A stretch of DNA of 64,000 nucleotides from Streptococcus australis ATCC 700641 (lineage in GTDB: Bacteria > Bacillota > Bacilli > Lactobacillales > Streptococcaceae). Positions 54,756 through 64,000 of the stretch are shown here, one piece after another. The position numbers and the translations under genes were made by a program. The stretch lies in NCBI RefSeq assembly GCF_000186465.1, contig NZ_GL636091.1, forward strand, positions 887,954 to 951,953, given 5' to 3'. Each line of letters opens with the position of its first letter. Within the stretch, counting starts at the first letter, position 1. The notes beneath the pieces were generated by a model. That model did no database searches and had not been told where the DNA came from. It saw nothing but the letters and a program-made list of their open reading frames with translations.

Positions 54756-55694
54756 TTAGTTACGGTTGCGTTGTTTTCCAGCGTTTCGTTTTTTGTTTCC
54801 GTTAGTTGGAAGGGAACGACTAGCGTTGGCTGGATTGGTAGGTGTGATATCTTTTTTAACGCGACGTCCATTGGATGCTGGAGCTTTTGGAGGATTGTTT
54901 TTATATTCCTCAGCAACTTGTTTCCGCAATCTTGGACGGATGAGGTAGTTGATGACAAATTGTTGAATAATCTGTACGAAACCACCGACTACCCAGTAGA
55001 GAGTGACACCAGCTGGTGCCATCAAAGAGAAGACGGCAATCATAATTGGGCTTACAAGAGCTGTTTTCTTCATGGTTTCTCTTTGGTTTTCATCTTCGAT
55101 ACCATGGAGAGAGAGCATGCTTTGAATGTAGTAAAGAACAGCAACAACTAAGGTTAAAGCCAGACTTTTTGAACCGAGACCAATTCCAAGGAAAGAGTCC
55201 TTGCTAATACCCGGAGTATATTGAGCTGCAAAATAAAGGGCAGAGAAGAAAGGCATTTGAATCAACAAAGGCAGGCATCCAATACCACCGAATGGGCTGA
55301 CGCCGTTTTCTTTTTGGGCATTCATTAATTCGGAGTTGGCAAGAAGCTTTTCTTCTTGAGTCTCTGCGTTTTTGATACGTTCTTGAATCGGTGCAAAGAT
55401 CGGTTTGAGGTAGTTCATCTTTTCAGACTGGTAAGTTGCCTTCCATGATTGATAAATACCTAGAGGGAAGATGATGACTCGAACGATCACTGTTACGAGG
55501 ATAATCCCTAGACCAAAGCCAAGGCCAAGATCTGTCGCAAAGAAATTGATGGCTTCCCCCATCGGTTTTCCAATCAGATTCCAGATGAAACCGGTTGGTT
55601 GTTTAGTTGTCTTGTCGATGCTGACACACCCCGTTAAGAGGAGAAGGGCAGACAAGCTGAGGGCTGCAAGTAAATAACGTTTATATTTTTTCAC
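54756..55694 (-). CDS. yidC: Membrane protein insertase YidC
   Basis: YidC/OxaA/Alb3 insertase of 312 residues that inserts proteins into the cytoplasmic membrane. A lipoprotein signal (LLLTGC, Cys about residue 23) is followed by five helices. The conserved hydrophilic-groove Arg lies in the first cytoplasmic loop region, and GCLPLLIQMPFFSALYFA is diagnostic. The C-terminal tail is strongly basic (KKRNAGKQRNRN), as in YidC2-type paralogues that bind ribosomes. The start is a GTG with AAAGGA upstream. Confidence 0.93.
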   Translation of the reverse strand: MKKYKRYLLAALSLSALLLLTGCVSIDKTTKQPTGFIWNLIGKPMGEAINFFATDLGLGFGLGIILVTVIVRVIIFPLGIYQSWKATYQSEKMNYLKPIFAPIQERIKNAETQEEKLLANSELMNAQKENGVSPFGGIGCLPLLIQMPFFSALYFAAQYTPGISKDSFLGIGLGSKSLALTLVVAVLYYIQSMLSLHGIEDENQRETMKKTALVSPIMIAVFSLMAPAGVTLYWVVGGFVQIIQQFVINYLIRPRLRKQVAEEYKNNPPKAPASNGRRVKKDITPTNPANASRSLPTNGNKKRNAGKQRNRN

Positions 55695-55771
55695 GAGTTT
55701 TAATCCTTTAATTTAAATAATACCTTTCTATTCTACTGTTTTTTTATCAAATTAACAATAGTTCTCTGGAC

Positions 55772-56050
55772 TTAATTTGAAATTTTAAAATCTTTATAGG
55801 GTTCGAAGTTTGCCAGATGAACATCTAAATAAGAAACCTTTGAAAAAGGAGTAGGACCTTTTCGTATTTCTTGGATAAATTTGGCCATGCGGGCATTGTC
55901 TTCACAGGCGGCAAGGATAGTGACCGTTCCGTCATCATTGTTCCAGACCCGACCTGTAATGCCTCCAATTTCTAGTGCTAAGCTATAAACTCCCCAACGG
56001 AAGCCAACACCTTGAACCCGACCTTGGGCTGTCATTTTAACTTTTTGCAT
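55772..56050 (-). CDS. acyP: Acylphosphatase
   Basis: Hydrolyses acyl phosphates, 92 residues. The phosphate-binding loop GRVQGVGFRW holds the catalytic Arg, and the catalytic Asn lies in GRVWNNDDGTV. I placed the start at 56050 behind AAGGAGAAC; the longer reading starts inside the divergent gene. It is divergent from the SPOUT methyltransferase gene. Confidence 0.93.
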   Translation of the reverse strand: MQKVKMTAQGRVQGVGFRWGVYSLALEIGGITGRVWNNDDGTVTILAACEDNARMAKFIQEIRKGPTPFSKVSYLDVHLANFEPYKDFKISN

Positions 56051-56108
56051 ACTTGTTCTCCTTGTGATGGAATTCCTACTCAGGACGGAGAAGCTCCTCC
56101 TGTGAATG

Positions 56109-56117
56109 TGGTATAAT
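56109..56117 (+). promoter_or_regulatory. Extended -10 for an apparently leaderless methyltransferase mRNA
   Basis: TGG-TATAAT (56109-56117) ends six bases before the ATG at 56124. No Shine-Dalgarno sequence fits between them. Confidence 0.55.
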
Positions 56118-56123
56118 AGTCTT

Positions 56124-56870
56124 ATGAATATTATAACCTCTAAGTCCAATAATGGGATTAAAAAAGTTAAAAAACTTCATCAAAAAAAATACCGAACAGA
56201 CTCTTACCTGATTGAAGGCTGGCATCTTTATGAAGAAGCTGTCAATCATCAGGCTCCGATTGAACATGTCTTTGTTCTGGAAGACTTTGTTGATAAAATC
56301 AAGGTCGATACGAAGGTAACCATCGTAACTCCGGAGGTTTTATCAGAAATTACTGATTCCAAAAGCCCTCAAGGAATCGTGGCAGAAATTAAGATACAGC
56401 CCATCCAGCATCTTCAGCTGACTCAAGGGCGGTATTTATTGTTAGAGGATGTTCAAGATCCAGGCAACGTCGGCACCATGATTCGGACTGCCGATGCAGC
56501 AGGCTTTGACGGGGTGCTTTTAACCGATCAATCGGCAGATTTGTATAATATGAAAACCTTGCGCTCTATGCAGGGGAGTCATTTTCATCTTCCTGTTATT
56601 CGTTTACCTAAGGAGCAACTCTTAACAGCCATTGAAGAAAGTCAGCTACCTATCTATGCGACCACCCTGTCCCAAAACTCCGTTGACTATAAGCAAGTGG
56701 AGAAAGTCCCTGCTTTTGTACTGGTCATGGGCAATGAAGGACAAGGAATTAGTTCCAAGATGGCTGAGAGTGCAGATCAGCTGGTTCATATCACCATGCC
56801 AGGTCAGGCAGAGAGCCTGAATGTCGCTGTTGCTGCTGGGATTTTGATCTTTTCTATGATTGAAGAATAG
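56124..56870 (+). CDS. TrmH/SpoU-family RNA methyltransferase
   Basis: SPOUT-fold RNA 2'-O-methyltransferase of 248 residues. The three knot motifs are present: motif 1 with LEDVQDPGNVGTMIRTADAAG-type block (DPGNVGTMIRTAD), motif 2 VMGNEGQGIS and motif 3 LNVAVAAGIL. An N-terminal substrate-binding domain covers about 1-95. Most relatives modify rRNA. The ATG at 56124 is the only sensible start; the in-frame ATG at 56106 is upstream of the -10. Confidence 0.92.
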   Translation: MNIITSKSNNGIKKVKKLHQKKYRTDSYLIEGWHLYEEAVNHQAPIEHVFVLEDFVDKIKVDTKVTIVTPEVLSEITDSKSPQGIVAEIKIQPIQHLQLTQGRYLLLEDVQDPGNVGTMIRTADAAGFDGVLLTDQSADLYNMKTLRSMQGSHFHLPVIRLPKEQLLTAIEESQLPIYATTLSQNSVDYKQVEKVPAFVLVMGNEGQGISSKMAESADQLVHITMPGQAESLNVAVAAGILIFSMIEE

Positions 56871-56901
56871 TGCGCTAGTCAGATGTTAGGAGGTGAGACG
56901 C

Positions 56902-57390
56902 ATGTATCGACAAGACAAAGAATATATGGCTGAGGTCGGACATTTGATCCAGCATCCCAAACTTCAAAAATTAAAGGAAATTCCCCACCATATTCATTCC
57001 AACCGCTTGGAGCATTCCATTCATGTTAGCTACACCAGCTACCGCATTTCTAAGAAGATGGGCTGGGATACCAAAAGTACAGCAAGGGAAGTACTCTTAC
57101 ACGATCTTTTTTACTACGATTGGCGACAGGTCAAATTTAACAAGAGCCATGCCTGGGTACATCCTCGGATAGCTGTCCGAAACGCAAAAAAGATAACAAG
57201 CCTCAATAAAAAAGAAGAGGATATCATCCTCAAACATATGTGGGGCTTGACGCTTGCTCCACCACGCTACAAAGAATCTTTCCTCGTGACCATGGTCGAT
57301 AAGTACTGGGCTATCAAAGAAGCCTCAGAACCAATGAGAAAAAAGTGGTCAAAGAGGAGACTTTTCCATCGAAAAATGTTAAAATCATAA
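56902..57390 (+). CDS. HD-domain protein
   Basis: Predicted metal-dependent phosphohydrolase of 162 residues. Metal-binding residues are visible as the early H in RLEHSIHVS, the HD pair in LLHDLFYYDW and a later H in LKHMWGLT. The substrate is unknown. AGGAGG lies eight bases before the ATG at 56902. It follows the SPOUT methyltransferase gene by 31 bases and is probably co-transcribed. Confidence 0.85.
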   Translation: MYRQDKEYMAEVGHLIQHPKLQKLKEIPHHIHSNRLEHSIHVSYTSYRISKKMGWDTKSTAREVLLHDLFYYDWRQVKFNKSHAWVHPRIAVRNAKKITSLNKKEEDIILKHMWGLTLAPPRYKESFLVTMVDKYWAIKEASEPMRKKWSKRRLFHRKMLKS

Positions 57391-57419
57391 TAATTTAAGT
57401 TTGAAAGGAATGATTGATT

Positions 57420-58106
57420 ATGAATCAACAAACCGTTATCCACGAACAAAGTGGCCTTAATAGCTTTTATAGCAAAATTTATTCTCTAGTTGGAGTTGGA
57501 GTTGGAATCTCAGCTGTTGTATCAGCTTTGATGATGACCCTTTTCCAAGAAACCTTCATATATATTCTAACTCAGGCTCCATGGGTCTACTATATTGCTA
57601 TTGCCGTTGAATTGATTTTGGTCCTTGTCGCTTCTAGACAATCGGTGAAAAACAATCCCATGGCCTTGCCTCTCTTTTTAACTTATTCAGCTTTGAATGG
57701 GTTTACCTTGAGTTTTATCATTGCACGCTATGCTCAAGCGACAGTTTATAAAGCCTTCGTCGTTAGTGCCTTGATGTTCTTTATCATGTCAGCCATTGGT
57801 CGTGTGACCAAAAAAGACTTGTCTGGAATGGGCCGAGCATTTATGGGAGCCTTGATTGGAATTATCATTGCTTCGATTGCGAACATTTTCTTACAAAGCT
57901 CTGGTATGGATTATGTCCTTAGCATTCTTTGTGTGATTATCTTTGCAGGTTTGACTGCTTGGGATAACCAAAAGATTCGTTATGTCTATGAACAATCCAA
58001 TGGTCAGCCAACCAATGGATGGGTTGTTGCTTTAGCTTTGGAACTCTATCTTGATTTCATCAACTTGTTCATCAATATCTTACGTATTTTTGGACGCAAC
58101 GATTAA
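57420..58106 (+). CDS. Bax inhibitor-1/YccA-family membrane protein
   Basis: Integral membrane protein of 228 residues with seven predicted helices, of the BI-1/YccA/LFG family. Relatives conduct calcium or modulate membrane proteases. The segment [16 protein letters not shown] with its Asp, and the ending [18 protein letters not shown], are characteristic. The ATG at 57420 has GAAAGGA about ten bases upstream. Confidence 0.9.
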   Translation: MNQQTVIHEQSGLNSFYSKIYSLVGVGVGISAVVSALMMTLFQETFIYILTQAPWVYYIAIAVELILVLVASRQSVKNNPMALPLFLTYSALNGFTLSFIIARYAQATVYKAFVVSALMFFIMSAIGRVTKKDLSGMGRAFMGALIGIIIASIANIFLQSSGMDYVLSILCVIIFAGLTAWDNQKIRYVYEQSNGQPTNGWVVALALELYLDFINLFINILRIFGRND

Positions 58107-58111
58107 GAAAA

Positions 58112-58136
58112 AGAGCCGGGGAACCGGCTTTTTTTG
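58112..58136 (+). terminator. Terminator after the Bax-inhibitor-like gene
   Basis: AGCCGG / CCGGCT with a GGAA loop and a run of T. Confidence 0.9.
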
Positions 58137-58188
58137 TTGGAAAACTTGTGATATACTAAAGAAAATTGATAGAAAAGAGAAGCTTCCA

Positions 58189-59439
58189 ATGAAACGCCCA
58201 TTTATTAGCAGGGAGAAATTAAAACAAATTACGGAAACCTATCCAACTCCCTTTCACCTATATGATGAAGCTGGGATCCGGCAGACAGCCCGTGCGCTCC
58301 ATCAAGCTTTTTCTTGGAATCCAGGATTTAAGGAGTATTTCGCTATCAAAGCGACCCCGAATCCAGCCATCCTAAAAATCCTCAAAGAAGAAGGCTGTGG
58401 CGTGGACTGTGCTAGCTATGTGGAGTTGCTGATGGCACAAAAATTAGGATTTACAGGTCAAGAGATCATGTTTTCTTCCAACAATACGCCGGCTGAAGAG
58501 ATGTTTTTTGCTCGTCAACTAGGAGCGACTATCAACTTGGATGCCTACGAAGATGTAGCCTTCCTACAATCTGTTGCGACACTACCAGAGGTCATCTCTT
58601 GCCGTTATAATCCAGGAGGGGTGTTTGAACTGGGAACGGATATCATGGATCACCCTGAAGAGGCAAAGTTCGGCATGACCAAGGAACAATTGATCCAAGC
58701 ATTTATTGAGTTGAAAATCTTAGGAGTCAAACGCTTTGGGATCCATGCCCTTTTGGCTTCAAATACCGTCTCCAATGATTATTATCCAGAATTGGCCAAG
58801 CAATTATTCCAGTTGGCAGTAGAAGTGGTTGAAAAGACAGGGGTGACCTTGGACTTTGTCAACCTCTCCGGTGGGGTTGGAGTGAACTACAAACCAGAAG
58901 ACCAACCAAATGATATTGCCGTGATTGGGGAGGGTGTTCGTCGGGCTTACGAGGACATTTTAGTTCCGGCCGGCTTAGATCAAGTGAAAATCTATACAGA
59001 ATTAGGTCGCTTTATGCTAGCATCCCATGGCCTATTGGTCACCCATGTCACCCATAAGAAACAGACTTATCGAACCTATCTAGGAGTAGATGCTTCGGCT
59101 GTCAATCTCCTCCGTCCCGCTATGTACGGTGCCTACCACCATATCACCAATCTGGATCGTCCAGATGGAGAGACCGAAGTAGTAGACATCGTTGGTAGTT
59201 TGTGTGAAAACAATGACAAGTTTGCCAAGAATCGGGAATTTCCTGTCTCTGAGATTGGAGATCTTTTGGTCATCCATGATACAGGAGCGCATGGTTATTC
59301 TATGGGTTATCAGTACAATGCCAAGCTTCGCTCTGCCGAGATTTTATTAGAAGAATCGGGCCAAACTCGTCTCATCCGACGGGCCGAAAAACCAGAGGAT
59401 TACTTTGCAACATTGTATGGCTTTGACTTTGAAAAATAG
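58189..59439 (+). CDS. lysA: Diaminopimelate decarboxylase-like PLP enzyme
   Basis: PLP-dependent decarboxylase of fold type III, 416 residues. The PLP Lys lies in YFAIKATPN (about residue 54); the phosphate-binding Gly loop is LSGGVGVNY; the second-subunit motif is [10 protein letters not shown]. Diaminopimelate is the expected substrate, giving lysine, but some streptococcal relatives carry a broader decarboxylase label. TGA-TATACT (58148-58156) is a probable promoter element. Confidence 0.82.
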   Translation: MKRPFISREKLKQITETYPTPFHLYDEAGIRQTARALHQAFSWNPGFKEYFAIKATPNPAILKILKEEGCGVDCASYVELLMAQKLGFTGQEIMFSSNNTPAEEMFFARQLGATINLDAYEDVAFLQSVATLPEVISCRYNPGGVFELGTDIMDHPEEAKFGMTKEQLIQAFIELKILGVKRFGIHALLASNTVSNDYYPELAKQLFQLAVEVVEKTGVTLDFVNLSGGVGVNYKPEDQPNDIAVIGEGVRRAYEDILVPAGLDQVKIYTELGRFMLASHGLLVTHVTHKKQTYRTYLGVDASAVNLLRPAMYGAYHHITNLDRPDGETEVVDIVGSLCENNDKFAKNREFPVSEIGDLLVIHDTGAHGYSMGYQYNAKLRSAEILLEESGQTRLIRRAEKPEDYFATLYGFDFEK

Positions 59440-59456
59440 GGCCTTTTTGGTATAAT
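59428..59456 (+). promoter_or_regulatory. Promoter of yneF
   Basis: TTTGAA (59428-59433) and TATAAT (59451-59456) are 17 bases apart with TGG before the -10. It overlaps the end of the decarboxylase gene. Confidence 0.65.
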
Positions 59457-59495
59457 AGAAAATGTGTAAATATTGAATTTAGGAGAAAAACACTT

Positions 59496-59738
59496 ATGTC
59501 TACATTTTTGACAATTTTATTGATTATCCTTGCTTTCTTTGGTGGAATGTTGGCAGGTATGTACCTACTTCGCAAGCAGTTTGAAAAAGAATTTGCATCA
59601 AACCCACGTTTGAATGTTGAAGCGGTTCGTACATTATTGGGAGCTAGTGGTCAACGTCCAAGTGAAGCGAAGGTACAACAAGTTTACCGTCAAATTCTGA
59701 ATCAACAAAAAGCATCTTTGAATACGAAGAAGAAATAA
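59496..59738 (+). CDS. yneF: YneF family protein (UPF0154)
   Basis: Small membrane protein of 80 residues with one N-terminal helix ([21 protein letters not shown]) and a soluble C-terminal part containing [29 protein letters not shown] UPF0154 sequence ([14 protein letters not shown]). Function unknown; widely conserved in Firmicutes. SD AGGAG precedes the ATG. Confidence 0.9.
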   Translation: MSTFLTILLIILAFFGGMLAGMYLLRKQFEKEFASNPRLNVEAVRTLLGASGQRPSEAKVQQVYRQILNQQKASLNTKKK

Positions 59739-59768
59739 AAGCAAAACAGATGACACAATAAAATAAGT

Positions 59769-59803
59769 AGGGGACTTTAAGATTTTTCTTGGTCCCTTGT
59801 TTT
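59769..59803 (+). terminator. Probable terminator between yneF and racE
   Basis: AGGGGAC...GTCCCTT stem with an inner AAGA/TCTT pairing, followed by GTTTTG. Confidence 0.55.
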
Positions 59804-59816
59804 GAAAGGAAGGCAG

Positions 59817-60611
59817 ATGGACAATCGACCAATTGGTTTTTTGGATTCGGGTGTCGGAGGGTTGACCGTTGTACGCGAATTAATGCGGCAACTTCCCCAT
59901 GAAGAGGTGGTCTATATTGGTGATTCTGCCAGAGCACCTTATGGTCCGAGACCAGCAGATCAAATTCGTGACTATACTTGGGAGATGGTTCGTTTTCTCC
60001 TAACGAAAAATGTGAAGATGATTGTTTTGGCCTGTAATACGGCGACAGCCGTTGTATGGGAAGAGGTGAAAGAAGCCTTGGACATCCCTGTTTTAGGAGT
60101 GATTTTGCCAGGAGCTTCCGCAGCGATCAAGGCGACAAAAAGCAAACGAATTGGGGTGATTGGGACTCCAATGACGGTTGCCTCAGATATTTATCGGAAA
60201 AAAATTCAAAGCCTTTCACCAGAAATGGCAGTAGAGAGTTTAGCTTGTCCGAAGTTTGTCCCTCTGGTGGAATCCAATGAGTTGCAGTCCAGTGTTACAA
60301 AAAAAGTCGTCTATGAAACATTGAAACCTTTGGCTGGGAAAGTGGATACGCTGGTTTTGGGATGCACCCATTATCCTCTCCTTCGCCCTATTATTCAAAA
60401 TGTCATGGGGCCAGAGGTTCAATTAATTGATAGCGGTGCTGAGTGTGTCCGGGACATCTCAGTCTTGCTCAATTATTTTGAGATTAATCGCAGTCGCCAA
60501 CTGGAGGATTGCCACCATCAGTTTTATACAACGGCCAATGCAGCCAGTTTTGCAGCGATTGCTAAGACTTGGTTGCATCAAGTCGTTCATGTGGAGCATG
60601 TAGAATTATGA
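59817..60611 (+). CDS. racE: Glutamate racemase
   Basis: Makes D-glutamate for peptidoglycan, 264 residues. The two catalytic Cys residues are in ACNTATAV (about residue 70) and GCTHYPLL (about 182). The N-terminal [12 protein letters not shown] is diagnostic. Also named murI. The ATG at 59817 follows AAAGGAAGG. The stop overlaps the next gene by four bases. Confidence 0.96.
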   Translation: MDNRPIGFLDSGVGGLTVVRELMRQLPHEEVVYIGDSARAPYGPRPADQIRDYTWEMVRFLLTKNVKMIVLACNTATAVVWEEVKEALDIPVLGVILPGASAAIKATKSKRIGVIGTPMTVASDIYRKKIQSLSPEMAVESLACPKFVPLVESNELQSSVTKKVVYETLKPLAGKVDTLVLGCTHYPLLRPIIQNVMGPEVQLIDSGAECVRDISVLLNYFEINRSRQLEDCHHQFYTTANAASFAAIAKTWLHQVVHVEHVEL

Positions 60612-61576
60612 ACCAAAAGATATATGAATACAAAGATGCCTTAAATTGGTTTCTAGCTGAATGGGGAGATCGGAGTGACTATAACGAATATAGTGAAGTC
60701 TCTTCAGAAGCTTCTGAGCTTGTTGACTTAGTAGAATCACTAGTTGGAGACACAGACTTGGGCTTCCCCCTAAATGTAACGGTTGTTCGTTACGCCTCTA
60801 GCTTACAGTTTTTGACCTTCCTCTTTCAAATCGTAGAGGAAACAGTAGGTCGGAAAATTGAAATCGTGCAACGTCAAGGAGCTCTTCTCATTGTAGAAGG
60901 AGAGCAATTGCTCGCTGTTTATCTGCCAAAAAATGGTCTTCCACTTGCAGATTTTTTGGGCCAGGAAGGGCTTAAGGATCGCTTGCTAATCGCTACTCGT
61001 AATGAAGGAAAAACCAAAGAGTTTCGTCAGATTTTTGAGCAAATGGGCTTTGAAGTCGAGAATCTCAATGACTATCCAGATCTTCCAGAAGTCGCTGAAA
61101 CAGGAATGACATTTGAAGAAAATGCTCGCTTAAAAGCTGAGACAATTTCACAGCTAACAGGGAAAATGGTCTTGGCGGATGATTCAGGACTTATGGTCGA
61201 TATTCTTGGGGGCTTACCAGGTGTCTGGTCTGCTCGCTTTGCCGGTGTGGGAGCGACCGATCTAGAGAACAATGCCAAGCTCTTACATGAGTTGGCGATG
61301 GTCTTTGAATTGAAGGATCGGTCAGCAAAATTCCACACAACCTTAGTGGTTGCCAGTCCTGGTAAGGAAAGCCTTGTTGTCGAGGCGGATTGGCCAGGCT
61401 ATATCAACTTTGAATCAAAAGGTGAGAACGGGTTTGGCTATGATCCCCTCTTTCTAGTAGGAGAAACAGGTAAGACATCTGCTCAACTAACTCTAGAGGA
61501 AAAAAATCAACAATCGCATCGTGCTTTAGCCGTGAAGAAATTAGTGGAGGTATTCCCAACATGGCAGAACAAGTAA
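60608..61576 (+). CDS. rdgB: RdgB/HAM1 XTP/dITP pyrophosphatase with N-terminal extension
   Basis: House-cleaning pyrophosphatase that removes XTP, ITP and dITP. The catalytic domain begins about residue 125 with [16 protein letters not shown] and has [13 protein letters not shown] and GFGYDPLF. It is 322 residues long because of a ~120-residue N-terminal extension with no recognised fold, a feature of streptococcal proteins. Overlaps racE by four bases and the next gene by 16, so translation is coupled. Confidence 0.92.
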   Translation: MNQKIYEYKDALNWFLAEWGDRSDYNEYSEVSSEASELVDLVESLVGDTDLGFPLNVTVVRYASSLQFLTFLFQIVEETVGRKIEIVQRQGALLIVEGEQLLAVYLPKNGLPLADFLGQEGLKDRLLIATRNEGKTKEFRQIFEQMGFEVENLNDYPDLPEVAETGMTFEENARLKAETISQLTGKMVLADDSGLMVDILGGLPGVWSARFAGVGATDLENNAKLLHELAMVFELKDRSAKFHTTLVVASPGKESLVVEADWPGYINFESKGENGFGYDPLFLVGETGKTSAQLTLEEKNQQSHRALAVKKLVEVFPTWQNK

Positions 61577-62082
61577 TCATCGTCATGAGCGATTCTCATG
61601 GAGATCGTCAGATCGTAGAAGAGATCAAAAACCACTATAAAGGTAAGGTCGATGCCATTTTTCATAATGGGGATTCTGAGTTAGAAAGTACCGACCCTGT
61701 ATGGGAAGGCATTCATGTTGTTAAAGGGAACATGGACTTTTATGGGGAATACCCAGAACGGTTGGTGACGCAATTGGGTCCTACCCGAATTATTCAAACC
61801 CATGGTCATCTTTTCCAGATTAATTTTAGTTTTCAAAAGTTAGATTTGTGGGCCCAAGAAGAAGATGCAGATATCTGCCTCTATGGCCATCTGCATATTC
61901 CGGATGCTTGGAAAGAAGGGCGTACCCTTTTTCTAAACCCTGGGTCAATCAGTTTACCGCGGGGGCCCATTCAAGAGTGCCTTTATGCTAAAGTAGAAAT
62001 TGATGCAGATTCCTATCGAGTTGAATTTTTAAATCGGAAGCATGAGGTCTATGAACCTCTTACAAAGGAGTTTGATCGATGA
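61561..62082 (+). CDS. YfcE/MJ0936-type metallophosphodiesterase
   Basis: Two-metal phosphodiesterase of 173 residues. Metal ligands: MSDSHGD (residues 9-15), HNGDSE, GNMD, and the C-terminal THGH and YGHLH. The natural substrate is not known. It overlaps rdgB by 16 bases and the CBS gene by four, in a tight operon leading to scpA. Confidence 0.9.
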   Translation: MAEQVIIVMSDSHGDRQIVEEIKNHYKGKVDAIFHNGDSELESTDPVWEGIHVVKGNMDFYGEYPERLVTQLGPTRIIQTHGHLFQINFSFQKLDLWAQEEDADICLYGHLHIPDAWKEGRTLFLNPGSISLPRGPIQECLYAKVEIDADSYRVEFLNRKHEVYEPLTKEFDR

Positions 62083-62540
62083 TCGCCAAGGAATTTGAAG
62101 AATTTATTCTTCAAGAAGAAAAGACTTTTTTGACACCGGCGCGGAATTTGGCTGTTTTAATTGATACCCACAATGTGGATCATGCCATCTTGGTGCTGAG
62201 TCAAATCAGCTACACTCGTGTTCCTGTTGTGACCGATCAGATGAAGTACGTAGGGACGATCTCTTTAACAGACATTCTTTCTTACCAAATGAAACATGAT
62301 TATTCTGATGAAGTCTTTTCATCCATGGATATCGTTCATATGACGAAAAAGGATGGAGAGTACTTAGGAAAAGAGTATAATTTGACAGAAGTCTTGCATA
62401 AGTTGGTAGAGGAATCCTTTCTACCGGTTGTTTCAGAGGATGGAGTCTTTGAAGGGATCATCACTCGAAAATCCATTTTAAAAGCCATCAACTCCCTCAT
62501 GCACAATTTCTCAATTGAATATGAGATGAGGAAAAAATGA
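62079..62540 (+). CDS. cbpB: CBS-domain protein (CbpB-like)
   Basis: Protein of 153 residues made of two CBS domains (about 15-75 and 90-150). Relatives (CbpB/DarB) bind cyclic di-AMP and regulate (p)ppGpp synthesis. The pair of blocks YTRVPVVTDQMKYVGTISLTD and FLPVVSEDGVFEGIITRKSI are the ligand-binding motifs. Start and stop overlap both neighbours by four bases. Confidence 0.82.
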   Translation: MIAKEFEEFILQEEKTFLTPARNLAVLIDTHNVDHAILVLSQISYTRVPVVTDQMKYVGTISLTDILSYQMKHDYSDEVFSSMDIVHMTKKDGEYLGKEYNLTEVLHKLVEESFLPVVSEDGVFEGIITRKSILKAINSLMHNFSIEYEMRKK

Positions 62541-63268
62541 AAGAATACATAGCTAGTTTTATCAAAGAAAAAGACTTAAGTGAAAATTCACAGACGGCCT
62601 ATTCTTATGATTTGGATCAGTTCGTGGATACTGTTCATAACCATGTCTCAGATACCAATCTTCGAATTTATCAAGCTTCGATTAAGGATTTTAAACCAGC
62701 TGTTCAAAAACGGAAGCTATCAGCCGTCAACCAATTTCTGTTTTATCTTTATCAGCACCAGGTTATTGAGGATTACCATCGTTTGGTCCTTCCAAAAGTC
62801 TCTGTGCCGAAAAGCCACGATCAAGAACTATTGGACTTATCCCTCTTGTGGGAAGGATCAGACTTATCCCAAGGGCGCTTGATTGCCCTCTTGATTGTCG
62901 AGATGGGCTTGTTGCCTAGTGAAATTCTTCAGTTGAAAATCGTTGATATTGAACTGGATTTTCAGGTTTTACGAGTAGGGAAAGAAGGACAGAAACGGGT
63001 TTTGCGTATCCCGGATGCACTTCTGGGAGAGTTGACAGATTTGATGACAGGGACTTATTTATTTGATAACAAGGGCAAGGCCTATTCACGTCAGTGGGGC
63101 TTCCGTCAATTAGAGTCCTTCCTATTGGAAAAAGGTTTTGAAAATCTTTCGGCGCAATCCTTACGGGAACAATACATTTTAAAACAAAGAGAACAGGGGA
63201 TGGATCTGTTTAGCATCGCCCGAGAGCTCGGTTTAAAAACCCTAGTAACCCTAGAAAAGTATAAGTAA
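62537..63268 (+). CDS. XerD-like tyrosine recombinase homologue, catalytically degenerate
   Basis: Protein of 243 residues with the N-terminal SAM-like and C-terminal catalytic-like domains of tyrosine recombinases. The first catalytic Arg motif, usually G-L-R-x-S-E, reads GLLPSEIL here, and the usual HxLRH motif reads AQSLREQ. Only the C-terminal Tyr region (LEKYK) survives. It should not recombine dif. The same degenerate gene precedes scpA in other streptococci, so it has probably gained another role near chromosome segregation. Confidence 0.85.
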   Translation: MKEYIASFIKEKDLSENSQTAYSYDLDQFVDTVHNHVSDTNLRIYQASIKDFKPAVQKRKLSAVNQFLFYLYQHQVIEDYHRLVLPKVSVPKSHDQELLDLSLLWEGSDLSQGRLIALLIVEMGLLPSEILQLKIVDIELDFQVLRVGKEGQKRVLRIPDALLGELTDLMTGTYLFDNKGKAYSRQWGFRQLESFLLEKGFENLSAQSLREQYILKQREQGMDLFSIARELGLKTLVTLEKYK

Positions 63269-63978
63269 TGGATATTAAAATAAAGGATTTTGAAGGTCCC
63301 TTGGATCTTCTCTTACACCTCGTTTCAAAATATCAGATGGATATTTATGAGGTTCCTCTAATTGAGGTGATCGAGCAGTACTTGGCCTATCTGACGACCC
63401 TCCAAGCCATGCGCTTAGAGGTTGCTGGTGAATACATGCTGATGGCCAGTCAGTTGACCTTGATTAAGAGTCGGCGTCTCCTTCCAAAAATTGCGGAGCA
63501 AGCAACGGATGAAGAAGATTTAGAGCAAGACCTCCTGTCTCAAATCGAAGAGTATCGGAAGTTTAAACTATTGGGTGAAAAGATGGCCCTTCAACACGAG
63601 GAGAGAGCCCAATATTTTTCAAAACCCAAAACGGAATTAGTCTATGATGATGCAGAATTGGTCCATGACAAGACCACGATTGATCTTTTCTTGGCCTTTT
63701 CAAAATTGTTAATGAAAAAGAAAGAAGAATTTCGACAAAATCATACGACCATTGTTAGAGACGAGTATAAAATTGAAGACCTGATGAATGTTGTTCGTCA
63801 CTTGTGTCAGCCTGGTAAGAGAATCTTGCTACAAGATATTTTTGAGGAAGCCAAGGATGTCAACGAACTGATTACAGTCTTTTTGGCGACTTTGGAATTA
63901 ATTAAAGTACAAGAAGTTGGGGCTCTTCAGGAAGAACCATTTGGAGATATTATTTTAGTAGGATTAAAGAATGAGTAA
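63268..63978 (+). CDS. scpA: Segregation and condensation protein ScpA
   Basis: Kleisin subunit of the SMC-ScpAB condensin, 236 residues. The N-terminal [25 protein letters not shown] motif ([10 protein letters not shown]) binds the SMC neck; the C-terminal winged helix binds the SMC head. The ATG overlaps the xerD-like stop (taATG), and the gene overlaps scpB by eight bases. Confidence 0.95.
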   Translation: MDIKIKDFEGPLDLLLHLVSKYQMDIYEVPLIEVIEQYLAYLTTLQAMRLEVAGEYMLMASQLTLIKSRRLLPKIAEQATDEEDLEQDLLSQIEEYRKFKLLGEKMALQHEERAQYFSKPKTELVYDDAELVHDKTTIDLFLAFSKLLMKKKEEFRQNHTTIVRDEYKIEDLMNVVRHLCQPGKRILLQDIFEEAKDVNELITVFLATLELIKVQEVGALQEEPFGDIILVGLKNE

Positions 63979-64000
63979 AATTGCAGAGATGGAGGCCCTC
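63971..64000 (+). CDS. scpB: Segregation and condensation protein ScpB (partial, cut by window end)
   Basis: Only the first ten codons are in the window ([10 protein letters not shown]). Position eight bases inside the end of scpA and the starting residues fit ScpB, the second non-SMC subunit of condensin. Confidence 0.8.
   Translation, partial: MSKIAEMEAL

Noticed and set aside
54747..55151. 134-residue + strand frame opposite yidC
   Set aside because: Antisense of the yidC coding sequence with no ribosome binding site; yidC itself is certain.

Overview
The window is an ordinary chromosomal segment of a low-to-mid GC Firmicute, almost certainly a Streptococcus of the mitis/sanguinis/parasanguinis type. 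The gene order is streptococcal: yqeG-yqeH-yhbY-nadD-yqeK-rsfS; gnd followed by an orphan RitR-type regulator; nrdR-dnaB-dnaI-der; snf2-(hypothetical)-murC-(GNATs)-mltG-greA; racE-rdgB-yfcE-cbpB-xerD-like-scpA-scpB. I see no rRNA, tRNA, prophage, transposase or CRISPR array.

Layout. 1-7.5 kb: ribosome-biogenesis and NAD genes on the + strand, interrupted by two unusual structured intergenic blocks (2508-2652 and 5163-5689). 7.6-8.3 kb: a yefM-yoeB toxin-antitoxin pair with its own promoter and a TGTACA palindrome. 8.4-17.6 kb: yebC, an M20 hydrolase, then a methionine import cluster (two substrate-binding lipoproteins, a second M20 peptidase, metN, metP) running into a putative ECF S component, a SAM hydrolase (DUF62) and a second ECF S component (UPF0397). 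17.8-20.7 kb: a small XRE/membrane-protein module, trhO and a DUF4299 gene. 20.7-22.2 kb: a uracil permease on the - strand with a PyrR attenuator. 22.6-27.7 kb: nucleoside phosphorylase, ECF ATPase and ECF T component (frameshifted near its end), an SDR and a PfkB kinase. 27.7-33.7 kb: rsmG, lemA-htpX, and a - strand group of MFS transporter, small ORF, Rgg regulator and DUF2200, then yceD. 33.8-40.9 kb: flotillin, gnd-ritR, and a cre-controlled PTS IIABC followed by an EEP-family hydrolase that may be a sugar-phosphate phosphatase. 41-54.7 kb: replication, cell-wall and transcription housekeeping. 54.7-64 kb: yidC, acylphosphatase, a SPOUT rRNA methyltransferase, lysA-like decarboxylase, racE and the scpAB operon, cut by the window end inside scpB.

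What stands out. (1) A family of ~180-bp intergenic elements with two long hairpins and a terminator. Four near-identical copies each abut the stop codon of a gene read in the same direction, and a fifth, divergent copy keeps the fold through compensatory changes. (2) Three ~142-145-nt elements sharing the ends AGAAAGGATA and GTATC but differing inside; the copies at 2508 and 5546 sit directly before genes that lack a Shine-Dalgarno sequence. (3) A Met/SAM/ECF neighbourhood suggesting linked methionine and adenosine-type salvage. (4) Two homopolymer frameshifts (TVP38 start, EcfT end). (5) Two rRNA methyltransferase genes that look leaderless. Positions and functions come from reading the sequence and from family knowledge; no database search was run.
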